A stretch of 9,727 nt of DNA, from NCBI GenBank assembly GCA_902479205.1, contig CABSNX010000064.1, positions 1 through 9,727 on the forward strand, read 5' to 3'. This stretch comes from an uncultured Collinsella sp. Its GTDB lineage: Bacteria > Actinomycetota > Coriobacteriia > Coriobacteriales > Coriobacteriaceae. The translations under genes and the position numbers were made by a program. Position 1 is the first letter of the stretch. The number at the start of each line of letters is the position of its first letter. Below, piece after piece: positions 1-5,268 of this stretch. The notes under the pieces are model-generated. The model was not told the DNA's origin. It ran no database searches and worked only from the letters and a program-made list of their open reading frames with translations.

Positions 1-2049
1 GGCGTCGACGCGGGCGTGGACCTCTTTATTATCGAGACCATGACCGACCTTGCCGAGATCAAGGCGGCCGTCCTCGCCTGCCGTGAGAACTCCGACCTGC
101 CCGTCTTTGCCACCATGACCTTTGAGGAAGACGGTCGCACGTTCCTGGGCACGAGTCCCGAAGTGGCCGCCATCACCCTCGACGCCATCGGCGCCGACGT
201 CCTGGGCATCAACTGCAGCCAGGGCCCGGCCGAGCTCCGAGGACTCGCCGCGCGTATGCTCACCGTCACCGACAAGCCCGTTATGGTGCAGGCCAATGCG
301 GGACTGCCCCGCGTGGACGATGACGGCAATACCGTCTTTGACATCCAGGCACCCGAATACGCCGAGGCCGTCGCCGGCATGATTGAGGACGGCGTGAGCG
401 TCGTGGGTGGCTGCTGTGGCACCACGCCGGCGCACATGGCCGCCTTGCGCACGCTCATCGACAACCACACGCCCAGCCCGCGCCGCCGCAAACCCAGCAT
501 GTCGGTCACGAGCGCCCAGACGGTCGTAGACCTTCCCTGCGATGGTCACAAGATCGCCGTCATCGGCGAGCGCATCAATCCCACCGGCAAAAAGCGCCTG
601 CAACAGGCCCTGCGCGACGGCGACCTAGACTACGTCGTGAGCCAGGGCATCAGCCAGCAGGAACAGGGCGCCGACATCCTGGACGTCAACGTGGGCCTGC
701 CCGAGATCGACGAGGTCAAAATCATCCAGCAGGCGACCGAGCAGCTCCAGGGCTCCACGCTGCTGCCGCTGCAGATCGACTCCACCGACCCCGCAGCCGT
801 CGAGGCGGCCGTTCGCCGCTACGCCGGCAAGCCCATCATCAACTCGGTTAACGGCAAGCAGCAGATCATGAATGAGATTTTTCCGCTGGTCGCCCACTAC
901 GGCACCAACGTCGTCGGCCTCACACTCGACGAAGGCGGCATCCCCGATACCGCCGAGGCTCGCTTCGCCATCGCCGAGCGCATCGTGACCGAGGCTGCCC
1001 GTTACGGCATCGGACCGGACCGTATCCTCATCGACTGCCTGGTCATGACTGCCTCGACCAATCAACGCCAGGCCGAGCAGATCCTGCGCGCCATGTCCCT
1101 GTGCAAGGAGCGTCTGGGCGTCAAATGTGCGCTCGGCGTGTCGAACATCAGCTTTGGCCTGCCTGCCCGCCCGCTGCTGGGCTCGGTCTTTTTGGCTGCC
1201 GCCTTCGGCGCGGGCCTGGACGCCCCCATCATGAACCCGGGCTCCAAGCGCTTTATGGATACCGTCTACAGCTATCGCGTCTTGAGCGTTGAGGACGAGG
1301 GCTCGACCGGATACATCGAGCGCTATGCCGGCTGGACCGATCCGTACAAGATCGCCGCGAACCCGGCGGCAGCCCAGGCCGCATCGACCGACACCGTTCC
1401 CACCGCCGGCACCGCCGGCTCCGACGGCAATGACGACCCCATCCGCCATATGGTCGTCTCGGGCCGCAAAGGCGAGATCGCTGCCGAGACCGAGCGTCTG
1501 CTGGCAGACCACGACGCCATGGACCTCATCAACAATCACTTTATCCCCGCCCTCGACGAGGTTGGCGTCCTCTTTGACCAGGGAAAGTTCTTCTTGCCGC
1601 AGCTCATGGCCTCGGCCGAGGCCGCGCGCGTGGGCTTCGACACCATCAAGCGGCTGATGCCCGCCGGCGAGATTGCCGACAAGGGCAAGATCTGCGTGGC
1701 CACCGTCAAGGGCGATATCCACGACATCGGTAAGAACATCGTCAAGATGCTGCTCGATAACTACGGCTATACCGTCTTTGACCTAGGCCGCGACGTCGAC
1801 CCGCAAGAGGTGCTCAAGACCGTACAGGAGCGTGACATCAAGCTCGTCGGCCTCTCGGCGCTTATGACTACCACCGTCGTGGCCATGGAAGAGACCATCA
1901 AGCTGCTTCATGCCGAGGTGCCGGGCGTCAAGATCATCGTAGGCGGCGCCGTGCTCACCCCCGAATACGCCAAGCAGATCGGCGCGGACTACTACGCCAA
2001 GGATGCCGCCGAAAGCGCGCGCATCGCCGAAGAGGTCTTTGGGCAGTAA
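1..2049 (+). CDS. metH: Cobalamin-dependent methionine synthase (homocysteine S-methyltransferase), 5'-truncated by window edge
   Basis: Transfers a methyl group from methyltetrahydrofolate via protein-bound cobalamin to homocysteine, making methionine in the cytoplasm. The frame is open from base 1, so the start lies outside; 682 residues are visible. Domains in order (numbered from base 1): the end of the Zn-dependent homocysteine methyltransferase domain (to ~155) with GINCS (Cys72) and GGCCGTTP (Cys138, Cys139) as the three zinc ligands; the pterin-binding domain (~185-450) opening with VIGERINPTG; an Ala/Thr-rich linker (~455-477); the cobalamin cap (~478-558); and the Rossmann cobalamin domain with DIHDIGK (His574, lower axial ligand), GLSAL and VGGAVLT. 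By recalled comparison with the Thermotoga enzyme (Cys207/272/273), about 135 N-terminal residues are missing. The protein stops right after the cobalamin domain and has no C-terminal SAM-binding reactivation domain. The family is clear; a different thiol acceptor cannot be excluded. Confidence 0.93.
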   Translation, partial: GVDAGVDLFIIETMTDLAEIKAAVLACRENSDLPVFATMTFEEDGRTFLGTSPEVAAITLDAIGADVLGINCSQGPAELRGLAARMLTVTDKPVMVQANAGLPRVDDDGNTVFDIQAPEYAEAVAGMIEDGVSVVGGCCGTTPAHMAALRTLIDNHTPSPRRRKPSMSVTSAQTVVDLPCDGHKIAVIGERINPTGKKRLQQALRDGDLDYVVSQGISQQEQGADILDVNVGLPEIDEVKIIQQATEQLQGSTLLPLQIDSTDPAAVEAAVRRYAGKPIINSVNGKQQIMNEIFPLVAHYGTNVVGLTLDEGGIPDTAEARFAIAERIVTEAARYGIGPDRILIDCLVMTASTNQRQAEQILRAMSLCKERLGVKCALGVSNISFGLPARPLLGSVFLAAAFGAGLDAPIMNPGSKRFMDTVYSYRVLSVEDEGSTGYIERYAGWTDPYKIAANPAAAQAASTDTVPTAGTAGSDGNDDPIRHMVVSGRKGEIAAETERLLADHDAMDLINNHFIPALDEVGVLFDQGKFFLPQLMASAEAARVGFDTIKRLMPAGEIADKGKICVATVKGDIHDIGKNIVKMLLDNYGYTVFDLGRDVDPQEVLKTVQERDIKLVGLSALMTTTVVAMEETIKLLHAEVPGVKIIVGGAVLTPEYAKQIGADYYAKDAAESARIAEEVFGQ

Positions 2050-2074
2050 CACAACGGAAACAACCGAGCACCAA

Positions 2075-2112
2075 AACGTGCCGCATGCGCCACTTGGCAC
2101 GTGCGGCACGTT
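2075..2112. terminator. 17-bp hairpin between metH and the UPF0210 gene (terminator or operator)
   Basis: Arms 2075-2091 and 2096-2112 pair over 17 positions with one G-T wobble and one mismatch, around the 4-base loop ACTT; the outer 11 pairs (AACGTGCCGCA/TGCGGCACGTT) are perfect. It begins 26 bases after the metH stop, where a terminator is expected. The downstream T-run is only two bases, so it is a poor intrinsic terminator; four A precede the left arm, which gives a short T-run on the other strand. It also overlaps a -35-like TTGGCA, so an operator role is the main alternative. Confidence 0.5.
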
Positions 2113-2122
2113 AGAATAGATA
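2094..2122 (+). promoter_or_regulatory. Possible promoter of the UPF0210 gene
   Basis: TTGGCA (2094-2099) and TAGATA (2117-2122) are 17 bases apart, which predicts a start near 2128 and a leader of about 30 bases before the ATG at 2158. The -35 is a fair match to TTGACA, the -10 a weaker one; TAGAAT at 2112-2117 is a better -10 but has no well-spaced -35. The -35 lies in the loop and right arm of the 2075-2112 hairpin. Confidence 0.3.
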
Positions 2123-2157
2123 AGACTATGCTCGTTTTGGCAGATAGGAGCGCAAGG

Positions 2158-3522
2158 ATGGCGATCACGCCCGCAGAAATCGCGGAAACCCGCGGCATGG
2201 TTGAGGAGCAGAACCTCGACATCAGGACCATCACCATGGGTGTTTCGCTCATGGGTTGCGGCGACGAGAACCTCGACCGCATGTGCACGAAGATCTACGA
2301 CCACGTGACGCACACGGCTGAGCACCTGGTCGAGACCGCCGAGAACCTCGAGCGCGAGTACGGTATCCCCATCGTCAACAAGCGCGTTTCCGTCACCCCA
2401 GTGGCGCAGATCGCCGCGTGCTGCAAGGATGAGGACCTCACCCCCATCGCGCATGCCCTCGACCGCGCGGCCGAGACACTCGGCATCGATTACCTGGGCG
2501 GCTTCTCCGCACTCGTCCAGAAGGGCATCGGCGACGCCGACCGCCGCGTCATCCAGTCCATCCCCCAGGCGCTTGCCACCACCAGCCGCGTCTGCTCCAG
2601 CGTCAACGTCGCCAGCCTGCGTGCCGGCATCAACATGGACGCCGTGCTCATGGCCGCCCAGACCATCATCGATGCCGCTAAGCTCACAGCCGACCAGGAT
2701 TCCGTCGGCGCTTCCAAGTTTGTCTGCTTTGCCAACATGGTCGAGGACTCCCCGTTTATGGCGGGCGCCGTCCACGGCGGTGGCGAGGCCGACGCCGTCA
2801 TCAACGTAGGCGTCTCGGGCCCCGGCGTTATGGCCGCAGCCCTGGAGACGCTGCCCGATTCCGCATCGATGATGGAGGTCGCCGAAAAGATTAAGCAGAC
2901 CGCCTTTAAGATCACCCGCGCCGGCGAGCTCATGAGCCGCGAGGCCGCCCATCGCCTGGGTGTCGAGAAGGGCATTGTCGACCTGTCGCTGGCTCCCACG
3001 CCTGCCATCGGCGACTCTGTCGCACGCATCCTCGAGATCATCGGCGTGGGCACCTGCGGTGGCCCGGGCACGACCTGCGCGCTCGCCATGCTCAACGATG
3101 CCGTCAAGAAGGGCGGCGTCATGGCCAGCTCCAGCGTGGGCGGTCTCTCCGGCGCCTTTATCCCCGTGTCCGAGGACGCCGGCATGATCGCCGCCGTCGA
3201 GGCCGGTGCACTTTCGCTCGAGAAGCTCGAGGCCATGACCTGCGTGTGCTCCGTCGGCCTGGACATGATTGCCATCCCCGGCGACACCCCGGTCGAGACC
3301 ATCGCCGGCATCATCGCCGACGAGATGGCCATCGGCGTCATCAACAACAAGACCACGGCCGTCCGCGTGATCCCCGCCATCGGCAAGGGCGTGGGCGACT
3401 GCGTCGAGTACGGCGGCCTGTTTGGCCGTGCACCCATCATGCCGGTGAACCCCAACGCCGGCACCGTGCTCGCCCACCGTGGCGGACGCTTCCCGGCACC
3501 GCTGAACTCGCTGAAGAACTAG
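2158..3522 (+). CDS. UPF0210 (DUF711, PFL-like) family protein
   Basis: A 454-aa protein of the UPF0210/DUF711 family, whose biochemical role is unknown; known structures are reported to resemble the pyruvate formate-lyase/glycyl-radical fold. Family hallmarks are present: LDIRTITMGVSL near the N-terminus, GAVHGGGEADAVINVGVSGPG in mid-protein, GTCGGPGTTCALAMLNDAVK (around residues 298-318; Cys300 falls in GTCGG) and SSVGGLSGAFIPVSEDAGM. Length matches the family. The start is the ATG at 2158, preceded by TAGGAG (2145-2150); a GTG further upstream at 2101 lies inside a hairpin and has no ribosome-binding site. In many Firmicutes a small ACT-domain gene (UPF0237) directly precedes this gene; here the upstream neighbour is metH, so that partner is absent. 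Codon use is typical for the window. No signal peptide or membrane segment is seen. Family certain, function unknown. Confidence 0.93.
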   Translation: MAITPAEIAETRGMVEEQNLDIRTITMGVSLMGCGDENLDRMCTKIYDHVTHTAEHLVETAENLEREYGIPIVNKRVSVTPVAQIAACCKDEDLTPIAHALDRAAETLGIDYLGGFSALVQKGIGDADRRVIQSIPQALATTSRVCSSVNVASLRAGINMDAVLMAAQTIIDAAKLTADQDSVGASKFVCFANMVEDSPFMAGAVHGGGEADAVINVGVSGPGVMAAALETLPDSASMMEVAEKIKQTAFKITRAGELMSREAAHRLGVEKGIVDLSLAPTPAIGDSVARILEIIGVGTCGGPGTTCALAMLNDAVKKGGVMASSSVGGLSGAFIPVSEDAGMIAAVEAGALSLEKLEAMTCVCSVGLDMIAIPGDTPVETIAGIIADEMAIGVINNKTTAVRVIPAIGKGVGDCVEYGGLFGRAPIMPVNPNAGTVLAHRGGRFPAPLNSLKN

Positions 3523-3539
3523 CTGAGGGGTTCGGGCGA

Positions 3540-3673
3540 GGAGCCCCGGGGAGGGCAAATATATAAGGTCGCCTGCTCGGACAGTCCTGACTCGCACGGA
3601 GAGCACATTAAGTGCTCTCCGGCTCGTGCGGAACTCGCGATCGACCTTATATATTTGCCCTCCCCGGGGCTCC
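3540..3673. repeat. 134-bp palindromic element with 32-bp perfect inverted terminal arms
   Basis: Arms 3540-3571 and 3642-3673 are perfect reverse complements (GC-rich outer part with CCCCGGGG, AT-rich inner part AAATATATAAGGTCG). The 70-base centre holds a second hairpin: 3598-3606 pairs with 3612-3620 around ATTAA, and CGCAC (3593-3597) pairs with GTGCG (3626-3630) across a 5-base bulge. It begins 17 bases after the UPF0210 stop. There is no coding frame or transposase, no clear target-site duplication and no T-run. It could be a non-autonomous mobile repeat (MITE or BIME-like), a structured RNA, or a cruciform-forming regulatory site. The palindrome is certain, its role is not. Confidence 0.8.
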
Positions 3674-3787
3674 CGCACAACGGGACCTCGATTGAGTTCT
3701 ATCCCGGTTGCAGTCGCTTCGCTCCTGCACCACATGGTCGATACGGCGGTTTGGCGTTGAATCGGTTCTTTCTGATATATGCTGGTT
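3674..3787 (+). promoter_or_regulatory. AT-richer leader/promoter region upstream of the methyltransferase gene
   Basis: No gene is seen here. TTGGCG (3751-3756) and GATATA (3774-3779), 17 bases apart, form a weak promoter candidate that would start transcription near 3785, almost at the base of the following hairpin. GGTTGCAG (3706-3713) and CTGCACC (3725-3731) can pair with one bulge. AGTCGC (3712-3717) can also pair with GCGGCT (3788-3793), the left arm of the next hairpin, and so could act as an anti-terminator strand. Confidence 0.3.
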
Positions 3788-3819
3788 GCGGCTCTTCTTT
3801 TGGGAGGAGTCGCTTTTTT
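3788..3819 (+). terminator. Intrinsic-terminator-like hairpin directly before the methyltransferase Shine-Dalgarno
   Basis: GCGGCTCTTC (3788-3797) pairs with GAGGAGTCGC (3804-3813) over 10 pairs, two of them G-U, with a 6-base loop; TTTTTT (3814-3819) follows at once. The AGGAGG of the next gene begins at 3826. It either ends read-through from the UPF0210 gene or, because no promoter fits between it and the coding start, works as an attenuator in the methyltransferase leader. Confidence 0.6.
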
Positions 3820-3838
3820 GTTGCTAGGAGGTTGGCCC

Positions 3839-4726
3839 GTGGTTGATGGGGATGCTCGCTCTGAGCTTCTTTCCGCTGATTGGAATGACGAATGGATGCG
3901 CTTGCAAGCCGATCGGCATCGAGCTGATGATTCTTTTGAGTGGGATAAGCGGGCTCGGCATTTTCGTCCGTTGGAGACTGCCCCATATGCTCGGGATTTT
4001 ATGAAATTGCTGGCGCTTGAGCCTGGTGAATCGGTGCTGGATATGGGATGTGGGGCTGGGTCGATTGCTATTCCGCTTGCGCAAGACGGGCATCCCGTGA
4101 TTGCCGCTGACTTTTCCCCTGCCATGTTGGGCACCCTTGATGCTGGCATTGAGTACTATGGGCTCGAGGACCTGATTACGCCGCTTGAGCTTGCTTGGGA
4201 CGATGATTGGGATTTGGTTGGGCCGGTTGCCAAGACTGTGGATGTTGCCTTTGCCAGTCGTTCCGTCACCACCAATGACCTAAAAGGCGCGCTTGCCAAG
4301 CTCGACCGCACGGCTCGCCGGCGTTGTGCTGTCACAATGGTCGCCAACTCCAGCCCGCGCTATGACCTGCACGTGATGAACGCCATTGGCGCCTCGGTTA
4401 CCTGCAGTAATGGCTTTGTGTATGCCTTTAACATTCTCATTCAGATGGGTGCCCTGCCGCAGGTTACGTACTTTGAATCGCCTCGTCGCGACACCTTCGA
4501 TAGCCTTGAGGCGGGCGTAGCGGACTTCTCCCGTATGCTCGAACATGGCAACGAGGATAAAATCGACCGTCTGCGCGACTACATCGCCCAGCACATTGTC
4601 GAGAATCCCCATGCCGGCGAGCCGGGATCCAAGGGCGTGCCGCAGGGACGCTACATGCTCGACCATATCCGTAAGGTCCGCTGGGCCTTTATTGCCTGGA
4701 CGCCAGTTTCTGCGAACCGCCTGTAG
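3839..4726 (+). CDS. Class I SAM-dependent methyltransferase
   Basis: A 295-aa soluble protein with the class I methyltransferase SAM-binding motif VLDMGCGAG (residues 66-74) followed by IAIPLA, the acidic-end strand VIAADFSPAML, and a later strand VDVAFASRSV in the motif IV region. The methyl acceptor cannot be read from the sequence. The start is GTG at 3839, because AGGAGG lies at 3826-3831 with 7-base spacing. An ATG at 3779 in the same frame would add a hydrophobic 20-residue tail, but it has no ribosome-binding site and runs through a terminator hairpin. Transcription probably has to pass that hairpin, so expression may be attenuated. Codon use shifts within the gene: the first ~140 codons use mostly GAT, GCT, CTT and GGG, the rest mostly GAC, GCC, CTC and GGC like the neighbours, which suggests transfer or a mosaic origin. 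The gene stands alone. Confidence 0.88.
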   Translation: MVDGDARSELLSADWNDEWMRLQADRHRADDSFEWDKRARHFRPLETAPYARDFMKLLALEPGESVLDMGCGAGSIAIPLAQDGHPVIAADFSPAMLGTLDAGIEYYGLEDLITPLELAWDDDWDLVGPVAKTVDVAFASRSVTTNDLKGALAKLDRTARRRCAVTMVANSSPRYDLHVMNAIGASVTCSNGFVYAFNILIQMGALPQVTYFESPRRDTFDSLEAGVADFSRMLEHGNEDKIDRLRDYIAQHIVENPHAGEPGSKGVPQGRYMLDHIRKVRWAFIAWTPVSANRL

Positions 4727-4773
4727 CCCAATTGCACCCGCGCCGCCTACCCGCTTGCAGCCCGCGCCGTCCG

Positions 4774-4805
4774 CCAGTTCGGCATCCGCATTCTTTGCGA
4801 ACTGG
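4774..4805. terminator. Weak hairpin after the methyltransferase gene
   Basis: CCAGTTCG (4774-4781) and CGAACTGG (4798-4805) form a perfect 8-bp stem with a 16-base loop, 47 bases after the stop. There is no T-run after it, so it is at best a weak or factor-assisted terminator and may be chance. Confidence 0.25.
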
Positions 4806-4907
4806 GCAAACGCGCTCCACACCGCGCCGTTCCTGCGCTATCGTGGGACAGTTCACGTAGATTAAGGCCCCGTCGTGGGGCGTCCCATACATAGAAAGCG
4901 AGAACCC

Positions 4908-5207
4908 ATGGCACTGACAGGAGCCCAGGTCAAGCAGCTTCGCAGCATGGCCCATCACCTCAACCCCGCCATCATCATCGGCAAGTCCGATATCAGCGAG
5001 GGCACCGTCGAGCAGACGGTCGCCTATCTGGAGAAGCATGAGCTCGTTAAGTGCTCCGTGCTGGACGGCTCCAGCCTTTCTGCCCGCGAGGCCGCCGAGG
5101 AGCTCGCCGAGCGCTGCCACGCCGAGGTCGTCCAGGTCATCGGCCGCAAGTTCTCGCTGTATCGCGAGTCCTCGCGCAAGGATATCGAGAAGATCAAGCT
5201 CGTCTAA
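4908..5207 (+). CDS. yhbY: YhbY/CRM-domain ribosome-associated RNA-binding protein
   Basis: A 99-aa protein consisting of a single CRM (YhbY) domain; the family binds RNA and associates with pre-50S ribosomal subunits in bacteria. Visible family features are the N-terminal LRSMAHHLNPAIIIGKSDIS (LRxxAHHLxP with the IGK loop), the SEGTVEQTVAYLEKHELVK helix region, and the C-terminal IGRKFSLYRESS before a lysine-rich end. Length equals the family norm. The start is the ATG at 4908, giving the usual MALTGAQVKQLR; the ribosome-binding site is weak (AAGCGAG, 4896-4902). An in-frame GTG at 4875 is less likely because the extra residues are not family-like. The leader carries a small hairpin, GCCCC/GGGGC (4867-4881). 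The gene appears monocistronic, with its own strong terminator 28 bases after the stop. Confidence 0.93.
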   Translation: MALTGAQVKQLRSMAHHLNPAIIIGKSDISEGTVEQTVAYLEKHELVKCSVLDGSSLSAREAAEELAERCHAEVVQVIGRKFSLYRESSRKDIEKIKLV

Positions 5208-5235
5208 AACCGACTGGTCATACCGAACAAGTCTG

Positions 5236-5268
5236 CGGGCGTCCGAGTGATTCGGACGCCCGTTTTTT
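5236..5268 (+). terminator. Rho-independent terminator of yhbY
   Basis: CGGGCGTCCGA (5236-5246) pairs perfectly with TCGGACGCCCG (5252-5262) around GTGAT, followed by TTTTTT (5263-5268). It sits between convergent genes; the last two T belong to the stop codon of the minus-strand regulator. The minus strand lacks a T-run, so for the regulator the hairpin would be at most a weak stop. Confidence 0.92.

Noticed and set aside
625..1722. Long minus-strand open frame inside metH
   Set aside because: It is a shadow of conserved metH sequence, with no family-like protein and no supporting start signals.
2101..2157. GTG start giving UPF0210 19 more residues
   Set aside because: The GTG lies in the right arm of a hairpin and has no Shine-Dalgarno; ATG 2158 has TAGGAG at proper spacing and gives the family length.
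3779..3838. In-frame upstream start that would give the methyltransferase a hydrophobic N-terminus resembling a signal peptide or membrane anchor
   Set aside because: No ribosome-binding site precedes the ATG at 3779, the extension runs through a terminator hairpin and its T-run, and a strong AGGAGG points to GTG 3839.
1783..4149. Very long open frame on the minus strand across metH, UPF0210 and the palindromic element
   Set aside because: It is antisense to two clear genes, reads through the palindromic element, and its protein is low-complexity (Gly, Asp, Ala, His), as expected from the shadow of GC-rich codons.
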